The position numbers were made by a program, and so were the translations under genes. The notes beneath the pieces were generated by a model. The model was not told where the DNA came from and did not search any database. It worked only from the letters and a program-made list of their open reading frames with translations. From Aquilaria yunnanensis (taxonomy: Eukaryota > Streptophyta > Magnoliopsida > Malvales > Thymelaeaceae): a stretch of DNA of 64,000 nt. This document shows, piece after piece, positions 12,093 to 25,356 of this stretch. The stretch's first letter is position 1. Every line of letters begins with the position of its first letter. The stretch covers positions 8,868,501-8,932,500 of the forward strand of contig CM077599.1 of NCBI GenBank assembly GCA_039654915.1, written 5' to 3'.

Positions 12093-12232
12093 GGATCATG
12101 TGAAGAAGAAGAGAAAGGAGATATTGACGCGGCTCAATCAGATTACAAGCTAGGGTTCAACCGATCTAACCGTGTCCTCGGATTGAGGCACGCCAATATC
12201 TTTTGCTTGCTCCTTCTCTTTCCTCTTGATCC
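12093..12232 (-). ncRNA. MIR171: MIR171-family microRNA precursor
   Basis: On the minus strand this 140-nt stretch folds into one long hairpin. The outer stem pairs GGATCA at one end with TGATCC at the other, then continues through purine-rich and pyrimidine-rich arms. The 3' arm (12140-12120) contains the 21-nt miR171 sequence: TGATTGAGCCGCG, then T, then CAATATC. The 5' arm (12201-12181), beginning AGATATTGGCGTGCC, pairs with it with few mismatches and resembles known miR171 star strands (AGATATTGG...TCAATC). miR171 guides cleavage of HAM/SCL6 GRAS-family mRNAs, which control meristem maintenance and branching. The orientation is set by the canonical mature strand sitting on the 3' arm. Confidence 0.85.
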
Positions 12233-12403
12233 ACGGATCGATCATCTAATTAGCTGCCTCGTCTTCCATCTTCTTCCTCTGCTTTTTTTCGGATGCTAGC
12301 TCCTCATATTCTCTCTCCCTCTCTCTGCCTATTTTGATGTGCGATATATTATTTCTGCTTCCTCCTCGGCATCGCCTGATTTAGCTAGCTAGTTAGCTTG
12401 TGG

Positions 12404-12413
12404 TTATATATAG
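12404..12413 (-). promoter_or_regulatory. candidate TATA box for MIR171
   Basis: CTATATATAA on the minus strand about 170 bp upstream of the hairpin, followed by pyrimidine/purine-rich leader-like sequence. This position is plausible for a Pol II pri-miRNA. The start site is not known. Confidence 0.35.
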
Positions 12414-12699
12414 AGAGAGCAGTTTGGTTCCAAATGGAAGGAAGAAGAAGCTAGCGGATAATTTTAATATTATTGATTCCCACAAAGAAGAGAGGAAACT
12501 GTTTTTGTGTTTTTGTGTAGCTAGGCAGCATCGGCTCCCTTTGACCACCACTGCATGGCCCTGCCCACCCGCTTCTTTAATTCCTATCTACTTAATGCCC
12601 GGCCCATGTATGGAACCACCTCTTTGGACCCATCCCTCGCTGCATTTATGTTCATGGTTAATGCAACGCCAACGACCGTTTTAAAATGTCCTGTTTTAC

Positions 12700-13322
12700 A
12701 AAAATCTTTCCTTTTGAAAATAATTTGACAGGTATACCCCCCAACCCAACTTCTTCGCTAGCTGTTTTGTTTTAAATAAAAAGAAATTTAAAATTTTAAT
12801 TTTGGTATTTTATATATATGTTCATTAATATTGGAACTTAGCACTATAATTACTCGACCTAGAATTTCAAAGAATTAGGTCAGTACGTACTAGCCAGCAG
12901 CCACTCAAAACACTAGCTGGTGTAGCAGGTTACCAATATGCACCAACGTTTCCCACCTCATGCTTTTACTGTATTTTTGGAGAACCACCAAACTAAATCA
13001 AATTGTACTCTACACGTAAAGAACAATAACTAAACAATAACAGATGATCAGGATTAATTATGTACGTACACTCAAATTTTCGGATATGCATCGTGACTCT
13101 ATAAAAGAACTTCAGATGTAAATTAAGTTGAGGGTTATATAAATATATATTAGATGTTCGATTGATATATGTGATCTCATCAAACTTCTTTCTTACTTGT
13201 TTTAATAATTATATATTGATAACTTTGCAAGTAATATATATGGACATTTCTCGTTGGAGAATGGCCAGCAAGGGAATTGTTGATCTTGTTGGAGAATGGC
13301 TGGATCTATAAGTAGCTAATGT
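12700..13322. other. spacer, no gene recognised
   Basis: AT-rich sequence. No coding frame, RNA or element ends recognised. Confidence 0.3.
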
Positions 13323-13574
13323 CTATGCCAACTTCAAAGAAGGTTGCTTTGGATCGGATTGATAGCTTTCAATCATTCCTCTATCTAATCTAGTCTCTAA
13401 AGGACCGTGTTTGGCCCCTTCTGGTATAGGGTGACTCTTGGCTACTTCCCTTGGCTCCATAGGAATTGCCCTTCGAACTTCTTGTGGAATTATGGCCCTA
13501 AGCCTCTCAAATGGATCATTGTAAAGAGCTTGCAGAAATTGTTCATCATTTAGGATGGGGGCAGCTTTCGAAAG
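13323..13574 (-). pseudogene. coding-like fragment of unknown origin
   Basis: A minus-strand frame is open for about 83 codons without an obvious start, ending in TAG at 13325-13323. It reads like protein (DEQFLQALYNDPFERLRA, then EVRRAIPMEPREVA). I recognise no family. The neighbouring 13610-13860 looks LTR-like (CTATAAATAGG at about 13757 followed by a T-rich transcript-end-like stretch), so a retroelement gag remnant is possible but unproven. Confidence 0.3.
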
Positions 13575-14955
13575 TCATAACTTTTTGCATTATTATTAGA
13601 ATTACTATTATAACATGTCATTTTTAAAGAAAATTCAACCTATACAAGAGTTATGGGGGCTCTACCTTCATAACCATATTTTGAGGGCTAAAATAACAAT
13701 GTGTTGATAGGAACTTGGCTAGCTAAAGTTTATGTAGATAGGTTTTCCTTATAAGCCTATAAATAGGTCTCCTATGTTATTATTATTCAATATATCAATA
13801 CTATTCAAGTATTTCAGTTTTGTTTTAGCATTCTCAGCTAATGGATTCTCGTTTATTCTTTTGATAGAGTGTTTTTGCTTGATTGTACACCGTTTTTCAT
13901 TACATCAATAATTATGAGCCAAGCCCTCAAACTTCTTAATTTAAGCCAAAATCCTAATAGTGTGTTTATGCATGCATGTGTTTGTATATGTATGTGTGTG
14001 TGTATGTATGTAAGGTTAGACCCTTCAGCCTCCATAATTTCACTCTAATTCATATATTAATAGTTATATAAAAAAAATTGTTTACAAATGTTTTCTAAAA
14101 AATATTGAAATATACTTAATTTTTTTTAAAGAGCATGGTTTTTAAGTTTTTGTAATCCAAAACCAATGTTATAACACTAGTAATATCATTATGATATTTA
14201 TTTATTTATATTTTTTTTACAATAGTAATCAAAATTTATATAAGTAGCTATATGTATATTTATGAAATGCCACATCTTCTCAACCCCAAAAAAAATTTTC
14301 TAGCTTAGTCCTAAAAGAAAAATCTTACTTACCCTCATATATGTGTGTGTGTGTGTTATGAGGGAAAAAAAATACATGGGAACAAGAAGTGATTGTAGAT
14401 TTATTTATGATCGTCTAGTCAAATGTCATAGTTGAAAAAAACATAAGTTTCACATTGAATGAAATGTAGAGGATGAGAATTGAGAAAAGCTAATTTCCTA
14501 ATCTGTAATAATATAACAAGTTTAGCCCCTAACTATGCATTAATTGATAAATAATGTCATTAGGTTTGTTTACTACTAAATAAATCCATACATACCATAA
14601 AAGATTTTGCCTTAAACCCAAACAATTCTGTGGATTTTATGGCACAAATAAATATGATCAATTGGTTTTAGTTTTAATTGAAATTGAATAACCAAATTTA
14701 TATGGTTTTTGGTCTTATGTACTAGTAATTGAATATAACTTATTGTAGTGGAAAACCAAAATAACTAAACACCGAAATAACTGAAATTTTTTTTTCTAGT
14801 TTTTAGGTTTTTAATTAGGATGATAATTGAATTGTATGCATATACATTTCAAACCTCTAATATCTATCAAAATCTAAATGGTTATTCCAATCACACAACA
14901 AACATCCATATTTCATTCCAAATCAAAAGATCATGTACATATACATAGAAAACAT

Positions 14956-14988
<33 letters not shown>

Positions 14989-16383
14989 TCCATTCCAAAT
15001 CAAAAACATAGATACTAGTAGAAAAATTAGTTTATTTAGTTAACAGAATTTTGATTTGAAACAAAAAAAAAAACTAAACCAAAATTGTATATCATTTTTT
15101 GATTATGAAATTACACCTTTTTTTCCAGTTATCCAGTTATTTCGAGTAAAACCAAACTTTAGTTAACCCTTAAGCACAAATGTGCCACTTACATGATCCT
15201 GATTCAATGGTGTAGGAAACTCCTCATGTATTGGTTTAATTATTGGATGTAACATTTTGTTGAACATAATGGAAATGTTTTGTCTTAAAAGAATTACTTT
15301 TATGAAAATGTAAAGAGTAAGAACTACCATTTTCATAACCCTAGCTAGAAAAAAGTAAGCCCACGTTTGGATAGAGAGAAATGCATGAATGCGTGAAAGG
15401 GGGAGCTAACAATTATTCCCTTCCACGTTTGTATAAGAAGAAACATGAAGAAGAGGTTGACAAGAAAAAAATGCTTTCCCCAAATCCCCCGTGCTAACAC
15501 ATTTTATAATCCCTCCAAATCAGATAGAAATGGAAGGAAGAATTTAATGAAATCGAGTAAATTTTGGAATTCTCAAAATTACCATCTCATTTTTATAAGA
15601 GTAGGCAATTAAATGCCAGCAACGATCATGAAGTTAAGTGCAATCTGGTTCATCAACAGTACGAAGCAACGGCCGCAAGGGTGGCACCACTAACGTACTC
15701 CATTTCTAGGTCCATAACTTCTCTATCTTCTTTAATTTTTGGTTTCTATTATGAATGATGAGATGTTAGGAGTCCAATTCCTTTGTCCCTAATTTTTTTT
15801 ATCCCCTCCCTGTCCCCTATTTTATTTTTATGCCACATGTATATACTTAATAAAAGTTTAATATTGGAATTAACAAGGCAACAATATAAACAGAAAAAGC
15901 ACTCCTGTTAAGCCAAACCTTAAAAACCAAAGAAAAACAAATTTTATTCCAGCATCCATGCTTGAAGACTCCAATTGCCGGCCAGAAGGATTCTTGTCTG
16001 CCTCTAAATGTTATAGGAATAAGGACTGACATTCAAGGTGCATTGATTAAGATTGTTTTCTTATTTATCTTTTATTTGTCTCATGAAATCTAACAAATAA
16101 ATAAATTATATGGCACTATCAAGATGCTTTTTGCATTGCCATTAGTGTTTGATCACACTTGTTTTGGAATTTTTTCTTTTTGTTTGATCAATTGGAGCAA
16201 AAATGAATTTATTAGTAAATAGACTAGCAAGTAGATATATCATATACAATAGTTTTGACAATTGAAACATGCAATAGAAACTCAAATCTTGTTTTGAAAG
16301 CTTAATTTGCTTTATGTGAGTTTTAATTTAGTGAACAATGCCATAAAATAATAACAATTTATTGCTGGTATTTTAATTAATAT
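13575..16383. other. spacer with LTR-like relic and AT-rich sequence
   Basis: 13610-13860 has LTR-like features (see the preceding fragment). 14961-14987 is a TA run bordered by two copies of ATTCCATTCCAAATCAAA-like text (near 14910 and 14988). No gene recognised. Confidence 0.3.
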
Positions 16384-16386
16384 TTG

Positions 16387-16422
<36 letters not shown>
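16384..16422 (+). repeat. (ATT)n microsatellite
   Basis: About 13 TTA/ATT units directly upstream of the FRS pseudogene. Confidence 0.85.
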
Positions 16423-16424
<2 letters not shown>

Positions 16425-16429
16425 GGTTA

Positions 16430-18554
16430 TGGAGAAAGAGCAACTAGTTGGGGAAGCCAAAACTCAATCTTGTCGAAGATTGTTGTTTTTAGCTCATGAT
16501 GTATCTAAGCCACATGATTCCTTTAAGAAAGAAAGTGTTTAACAAGACAATCAAAATAGCGCAACTAATTCTAATCCCAAAACTATAAGTTCAATCTATT
16601 TAAACGTCTCAGAATATGTCATACCCAAGGTTGGAATGGAATTTGATTATGAGGAAAATGCCTATAACTTCTAAAATACCTATGCCAAAGAAGTTGGATT
16701 TAGCATTCGAAAAAATAAACTTCACAAGGATAAGCAAAGCAAATTGTTAGACCAAATTATTTGTTGTTCTGCTTAAGGTACACGTGAAGTTGACAAAAAA
16801 AATGATAATGTTAAATGTCATCGACCAAAAACAAGATTTGAATGCAAAACTATGATACAAATTAATTGAAGATCTAGTGCTAAATTACGTGTTATGAAAT
16901 TTATAGCAGAACATTCATATTTGGCAGCTAGTCCTAAAAAGAGTATGTTTTTTAGGCCTAAAAAAAGCATTGACATTGGTCAAGCTGTTGAATTGGAACT
17001 GCTTGATCAATCTGGAATAGCTCCAAGGTTAGGTATTGAATATATGGCAAGAATAGTTGGTAGAGTTAACAATCTTGGTTTATTTCTTGGGAATTATAAG
17101 AATTATTTAAGGTGCAAATGAATAGAAGAAATGAACGTGGAGGATACTGGTGGTGTTTTAGAATACTTGCAGCAAATACAATTTGAGGACCCTAATTTTT
17201 CTTATGTTTTACAAGTTAATATTGAGGACTTCATACCTAATATCTTTTGGGTTGATAGTAGAATAAAATTAGACTATGAGCCTTTTGGTGATGTTGTTTG
17301 TTTTGACACAACATATAGGACAAATAAAAAAGGAAGACTTTTTACAGTGTTTGGTGGTGTAAATCACCACAAGCAATCTATAATTTTTTGTGTTGTTGAG
17401 TTGTATGATGAGCCATCTGAGACTTTCATGTGGTTATTTGATTCATTTGCGAAAACCATGTTTGGAAAAAATTGAAAACAATTTTGACTGATGAAGACAC
17501 TACAATGGCTAAAGCTTTTAGTGTACAGTGGCCAGAAACTCATTATTAGTTATGTGTGTGGCATATGTACTAGAATGCCACCAAACACCTTAGTTATGTG
17601 TTTGAGAATTTTAGCACTTTTGCTAAAGATTTCAATAGTTGTGTACATGATCATGAAGAGGAAAATGACTTTTTAAATGCTTGGCATATGATTCTAAAAA
17701 AAATATGGTCTTCAAGATAATGCATGGTTACAGAAACAGTTTGAATTAAAAGAGAAATGGGCTTTAGTTTATGGCGGCATACTTTTTGTGTTGATATGTC
17801 TACAACAAAAAAAAGTGAGAGCATGAATAACCAAATCAAATAGTATGTTGGTTATAACTATGATCTATGACATTCTTTTCGTCATTTCCAAAGGTTACTA
17901 GATGTCATTCGGTTTAAGGAATTAAAAGCAGATTTCAAAGCTCTAAATAGCAAACCATATTTGCCATTTTAGGTAGATATATTAGAGCATCCATCTAATG
18001 TATATACTCCATATGTCTTCAAATTATTTTCACAGGAATTGTGGCTTACTTGGAATTGTGAGTTATATAGCTTGAGAGAGAAAGATGGCATCATGAGATA
18101 TAGAGTTACTCCTACAAAAAAATCATGTCATTAGATAATTGCACTAAACTGCTCCAATTCTACTATGACATGTAGCTACAAGAAGTTTGAGTTTGTTGGA
18201 ATTTTGTGTGCTTATGTTTTAAAAGTCTTTTCTTTTCATAATATTAAACGTGTGCCTGATTAATATATCTTGAAAAGATAGACTGAAGATATAAAGAAAT
18301 GTACAATTCATTCGATTATTCCCTGAAAAATGAATGATTTGAAAATAGATGTGGCAACATGTTGCAAGGTCCTTTTGAAGTTATATGCTCATTTGGTTGC
18401 TAGAACTGTTCTCAGTGGAGATACATTTAATCTAGCTATACTTGATAGACAAATGACACTTAAAGAAGTGAAGGTTAAATTAGAGAATGTTATAGTTAAA
18501 GAGGATTCTAGTGGTAACTTTTGTATTGTTCAGAGTAATTGTCAAGATGACTAG
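16430..18554 (+). pseudogene. FAR1-RELATED SEQUENCE (FRS5-like) pseudogene
   Basis: Reading across several stops and frameshifts gives a nearly full-length FRS protein. In order: a possible start ATG at 16433; the FAR1 DNA-binding region (16620-16900; KVGMEFDYEENAYNF, stop, NTYAKEVGFSIRK); the linker DTGGVLEYLQQIQFEDPNF (17140-17200); the MULE transposase domain with FGDVVCFDTTYRTNKKGR (17287-17340) and GVNHHKQSIIF; further blocks ESMNNQIK and FRHFQRLLD; and a degenerate SWIM zinc finger (KFEFVGILCAYVLKVF, about 18180-18230). The C-terminal part ends with a stop at 18552-18554. FRS proteins are domesticated Mutator-like transposases acting in light signalling. Multiple in-frame stops (for example within the DNA-binding region, near 17548 and 17970) show it is dead. 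Confidence 0.85.
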
Positions 18555-19900
18555 TGTGTATTATCAAATACTCATTGTACTATCAAAAGAATCAAGCACA
18601 AAAGAGAAGAAGAAGCAATCTGGATCATCTAGTCAAAGAAAGAGTGCTCTGAAAAAAGCTACAAGAAAAAAAAAGGTCAAAATATTGAACCAAACAAAGA
18701 GGAGGTATTAATTTAAGAGTTACTTTGTTAAATAATTTTTATTTCAATATCTTTGTAAGAGTGATATGTATATTTATGTTTTTTTATTTTTTTGTACTTT
18801 TACTTCCTATTTCAAAATTGTGTCACTAAATATTATAAGTAACAAAAACAGCGTACTACTGTCTCACCTTTAAGTTTGAATTGAGAAGATAATCAAGTAG
18901 CACAACTAAATCAATTTTCACAAGTAATTAGAATACGTTGCTTTTATAATATTAGTATATCATTTATTGTTAAAATGCATTCATACTAGTAAATTTTGTA
19001 TAAATTAATTTTGAAACTCGTTACTCAAGCCTCGACACTTTGAATTTGTTAAGTCAGCTTTCATCTTTCTAGTTGAATATGATAACATGCATTCGATATG
19101 TTCTTATTTAGTTACTATTACATGCATGTATCTTTACCATTTTCTTTTTTTTCTTTTTTGCGCAGCATCATTACATTGGTTAATCTCCAACAAATACGAG
19201 TTAAAATCATTTCTCTAGAATGATGGATTTATTGAAGGCATTGATTTTTTTTTCTTTTGCTTAGAGAAAATCTGGTTGGTCATGTTTGTGTATTATATTC
19301 TGACAACATCCTTTTTCTTTTTAACACTCAAGAATTACCATCACAAGACTCAGATGAGTGATTTGCAATGTCCAATGCCTTGGATGCGATTGTAAAGAGT
19401 TGGAAAGGTAGCGTATAAAGAATATCTGTGACCAAAAAAGGGAAAAATAGTAGAATTTATGTCCCAATTATCTAGATTTTTTTCTCAAAGAATCTCAATT
19501 ATTTAGAACCTTATACAATGGAATTCACTGATTATTTGCACATTTTAATGAAGTGAAATTGGCAATAATATTATATCAATTTTTTAGTTTGAAATGTTGA
19601 ATGCAAGAGAAAATGAAAAAAAATAACATCTTTACCACCAAGTACTCATTTTTGGTACAACAATCCTCATTTACAAGCAAACATAAACATATGACAACTT
19701 AGGATAAAAGACAAAATTGAAATACTATTGAAAAAGGAATATTCTGCCAGAGGTTAGAATATATACAGAGCCAAGGAACAAAACCAATAAAAGCAAGACC
19801 ACCCACACAAACTACAATGATCCATAGATTTGATAGCACTATAGGGCAGCATAGGACCAATAAGCTTAAATGAACAAACCAGCAAACCCGCCGTAGAATA
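18555..19900. other. spacer, no gene recognised
   Basis: AT-rich. A plus-strand frame at 18511-18711 ending in Lys/Arg-rich text (about 18600-18690) may be the tail of the FRS relic in another frame. Nothing else stands out. Confidence 0.3.
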
Positions 19901-19930
19901 AAACCTGTAACAATTCGAAAACTTGAATCA

Positions 19931-20710
19931 ACTTGACAGAAACGAGGACCGGCGCATTATATTAATAAAAACTTCAATGATTCTTTGACAAACTGTGTCA
20001 TCTAGGACACAACTTCCCAATGACCATTGCAATTGTAACCAAAAAATTGCAAGCTCAAAATAGCTCCTGACGTTAACAATGTAGCAACCCATATAGGAAG
20101 TTCTTTCATGTAAAGTTTGCTTTTTAAGAAATGAGAAAATCAAGAAAGATTTAGCACAATTATTTTCTAGCAAGTATGAAATAGTTTAGCTACACTTGAA
20201 CAAGATATGACCATCTCATTTGCAACTCCAACCCCCCCCCCCCCCCAAAAAAAAGGGATATTTCTTTTTTTCCTGAATCAAACTTGCACAATACCAACCA
20301 AATATACCAATTCCAAAAGACTAAATTTCAACTTAAAACAAATAATGTCAACAAGCAAAAAATATATGACTATCATTTACAAGCAAAAAATATATAACTA
20401 CGGGTCCTTCCTTATCCAATGTAGCTGGCTGCCTTTCTCATTTTCTTAATTGTTAAACTTAGGATGCTGGCAGCAACTATAGAGATTTATATTATCTATG
20501 CTTCAAGACCTTTCAAAATAAGCAATTATTGATCTAGTAACGATGTATTCCCTTTTTTGACTTGGCCAGTCTTAATTTCAAGTACTGGTGGTTAGTTATA
20601 TGCATATTTTTTTCTTTACTCCATCTTACCTATTTTTTTTCTTATGCTAACAGAGAATCTTACCTGGGTTTTTTTTACATGGGCTTCACCAACAAGCTTG
20701 CCTATTGCAT
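19931..20710 (-). CDS. possible exons of an unidentified split gene
   Basis: A 47-nt segment (20710-20664) lies between CAG and GTAAGA on the minus strand and encodes AIGKLVGEAHVKKTQ. Further down, after a pyrimidine-rich stretch ending AAAAAG, sequence from about 20126 encodes either a hydrophobic stretch (KELPIWVATLLTSG) ending in a TAG near 20012, or, in the other frame, a Cys/Trp-containing tail. The frames cannot be joined with certainty and I recognise no family. With the exon-like ATG segment at 22463-22408 this could be one gene with the Pack-MULE in an intron. Confidence 0.22.
20232..20246 (+). repeat. poly-C tract (15 C) followed by A8
   Basis: Homopolymer run; third long G/C homopolymer in the window. 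Confidence 0.8.
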
Positions 20711-20957
20711 CTGTGTATTATTAAATAGGAATTTCTTTCTCTTTCACCAAATTATCTAAGTTGCAGTAGCACATGTAGCCTCCCATCCCTTCCATTGCCC
20801 TATATTTGTGAACAATTTAGAGGAATTAATCTATGTATCTTGCATATCCACACAAGGTAGCTCTTGGTTCATGTAAGCACCATGAATCGACAAGTATTGA
20901 TGGGAATAGAACAACAACAAAAAAAAAGAAAATAAGACATTGGATTAAACAAAACAA

Positions 20958-22102
<1,145 letters not shown>

Positions 22103-22407
22103 CAAAATAATTGAACAAGACCACAAAGTGAAAAACACAAATGTTAGGGTTCATACAAAAAATTCATAGAACCAGCCAATAATGCTGAACAAATGCAACA
22201 AACTATCAAGGAGGCAAATAGTCAAATTGAGTACCCAAGCAAGAAAAAAAAACATGGAAAACAAGAAGAACAAGTGCAAACTTAAATGGTACGATAGGGG
22301 AGAAAAACCAGGTATAACAAAAAAAATCAAACCTGGAAAGAAAGTGACTTTAAATAGTGGAAAATAGAACCAATTGAAGATAAGGGTGAGAGAGAAAAAA
22401 AGGTAAC

Positions 22408-22463
22408 TTGACAAGTTGAGTAATGGAAGCATGGATCAGAGAAGCTTGGTCGACGATAGCCAT
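22408..22463 (-). CDS. possible first exon of an unidentified gene
   Basis: On the minus strand, ATG in good context (GACCATGGCT) opens MAIVDQASLIHASITQLV and runs into GTTACC, a possible donor. Upstream sequence (22470-22540) is leader-like. No family recognised; see also 19931-20710. Confidence 0.22.
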
Positions 22464-24185
22464 GGTCAAGTGCAGTCTTCTCTATAGAGCAGAACTCGCC
22501 TACACATTTTTCTTTTCATCTCCTCTACTTTTTTCCCCATTTAGCATTTGATGGAAGTGAAATCTTTATTTCATTCTATTTCTATCTTACCCCAATATTA
22601 AGTTTTGAGTTAATTGGAAAATGTAGCAGTCAAATAAAGTAGGGGATAGGATGAGGACAGGTAAAAATGGGATTGAGGAGTTGGACTTAGATGTTAGTGT
22701 AGTTATAACGTACTAGGTAAATCTACTAGAATCCAATTCTAACAAGTACCTCTAAACTTCTCGAGTTCTTTCTGACTGTTTAAGCTTTGAGCATTAGAAT
22801 TGTTCTATGCAGAGTTTAGTCCATAATTTTGTACTTCCACTTTGTAATTTACCATTGTTCTTAGTTTCACTGCTAATCTTTTACATCCTATTTATATTCA
22901 TGTGGAGTGGTGGAGAGTATAAGCTCAGTCACTAATGCATCAAGTTGTTCTTTTACCAATTGAAATAAAAAGAGTGTTATAGACTAATTCATGACTAGAT
23001 ACATAAGACATGTAGTCCACTGAAGTAAATAAATATCAACACTATTCAACTCATCACTAGACACTAGCAACACTTAAAATTCCCCTCCCATCATAAACTA
23101 TTACTCCATCTTTGTTACGGATGCCAGGAGCAACCAAAACAACTACTATAGCTTCCTTAGAAGGCAACATGTGCACAGTTGGTAGAAGAAAATAATTATA
23201 GTAGTGCTAAGAAAAAATACAACGCAATAAACCATGATTAAATTAATATTAGACGGACAAATAACACGGGAACACGTGCAACTTAACATCTGCATGTTTA
23301 TCGTTAACATATTCTGCTTTGCATTTATTTTTTCCTTAGTGCCTTTAGCTCCAATTGTTACTTTAATTCCTTTATAGTATCTGCCAATTCTCCAGTTATT
23401 TGTAATATAATTTTTAAGCTATTCCAGATAATGTCATTATAAAATGTAAAAAATTTATAAAATATAAAAAAATTCAATTTATTACCAACAAAGTATTTCT
23501 CTATACTTAGTGACGCACAAATAATTTATACATATTATATGTACAACAATGAAAAATAATTTTTACATCTCATTGTAAATATCTCTTTTCATATTTGCAC
23601 GTATTGGGAAATGTTAGAAACTTAATTCATTAGCTTAATATAAAAATAAAGTTAACTAAAAAACATTTATTGGTTTTTAAGATCATATTTGTATGTATGT
23701 CTCATAAAATTTATATGTATCCCCCACGTTGTTTGTACATATTGCTTTTACATATAAGTTTTGATATCCATAGATGTGTTCATGAATTCATTCATATTTA
23801 TATTTATTATAAGTTTCTCCCATTCTAATTTAATTTTATTATAAATTCATATTTATTAGTGAAAACATATAAATAATTTTTTTTGTAATTTTGTTTATAC
23901 ATTTGTCTCACATGATTTGTGTAAATTTGTCATCTTCTATGTTCATGCATATTTGTTATCCAATTTATACATATCTCGAATCTATGCAAGAAGTACGTTT
24001 TGATGCATTCAAACATGTTTTTATGATAAATAATTGAACTAGTGCATAAAATTGAATATAATTCCAACTGTCACATATTATACTTGTAATATCTGTACAA
24101 AATATTTATATAAGTAGAAAATAAATTAAAAACATTAAATTACTATAATCTACCATAAGAAATATTAAACATGCTAAAAATTAAA
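22464..24185. other. spacer, no gene recognised
   Basis: AT-rich sequence. No coding frame or element ends recognised. Confidence 0.35.
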
Positions 24186-25003
24186 GGGGCAGTTCAGTTT
24201 GCTTTAAACAAATTAAATTGGTTGCATAATTCAACTGGTCAAAGAGAGGTCAAAGGAAGGACATGAAATAGGGGATGATTTTGGTATTATTTACAATTTT
24301 ACCACTGATTAGTTAAGTCTTTCTTCTCTTCTCCTATCTCACGAAGACCATTGCACCAGAGATTCCAAGCTTGGCGAGCTCGTCACCATAACCATTCCAG
24401 GCTGCACTCCTAATTTCCAGCTCTGCCAGTGAGCTTCGACATTGAATCCGGTTCGTTTACACCATATCCACCACTGGGAAACTAAACCCAGTACTAGGAT
24501 CCCTCAATTTTAGTGTTATTTACAATCTTTTGTAACTTATTTAGTAGCCAGTTTCACCTCGCCTATCTTCTTAGCCACCAAAGTAATGAAGAGAATCGGA
24601 TGCTTGACTTTACGAGCTTTCTAGAAGCAATTAGAACAACAATCAAAATGACAATCAAAAGAACCAAAACTAGATCTAGTTAGAGAAATATTCAAAATGA
24701 CACTTGTAAAATTGTAACAAACAGACAGAGATACATACAGATATAAAAATAGGATGGGTTGGCGATGGCTCAAGCTTTTTTGCAGTGGCCGGTTTCTTGA
24801 ATACCTTATTCACAACAAGCTTGGGTGTAATGGTCTGAGCAAAGACAGAGAGAGAAGCAACTCTGTTTTTTTTTTTAATCAATGGCAAAAAATTGTAAAT
24901 AACTCCAAAACTTTAGCATGTTTCATATCCTTCCTTTGACCCACCTTTGACTAGGCGAATAATGCACTTAGTTTAATTTGCTTAAAGCGAACCGAATTGT
25001 CCC
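24186..25003. mobile_element. long-TIR element, MULE-like (818 bp)
   Basis: Left arm starts GGGGCAGTTCAGTTTGCTTT and the inverted right arm GGGACAATTCGGTTCGCTTT. Similarity extends for about 115 bp, including CAAATTAAA, GGTCAAAGGAAGGA and ATTTACAATTTT blocks. The TSD is not clear. The core (24310-24640 and 24750-24880) is less AT-rich and has exon-like text (minus-strand VASLSVFAQTITPKLVVNKV), so this may be another gene-capturing element, source unknown. Confidence 0.6.
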
Positions 25004-25252
25004 TAGAATAAATATTACAAACAAATATGATATTTTTAAGAAGTTTTCAAATAAAAGTGAAAATATTAACACATAAAACACAAAGTTTGAGCTATATACC
25101 AAATAAAATTGCTGCAATTTTTAAACACAATAAAGCACAAAAAAGAAACTAATGATCCACACATATACGACTTGTGAATTTTAAGAATTTAGAATTAAAA
25201 TGTTTGTAGGTTTATGTAAATAAGGTACATGTATTATTTCAAATACTCAAGC

Positions 25253-25254
<2 letters not shown>

Positions 25255-25300
<46 letters not shown>
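25255..25300 (+). repeat. (AT)n microsatellite
   Basis: About 46 bp of AT dinucleotides, 57 bp before the hAT element. Confidence 0.9.
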
Positions 25301-25303
<3 letters not shown>

Positions 25304-25356
25304 AGGATATGGGCTGAATTCGAAAAGAGTATATCCTTGGACACGACACTCACATG

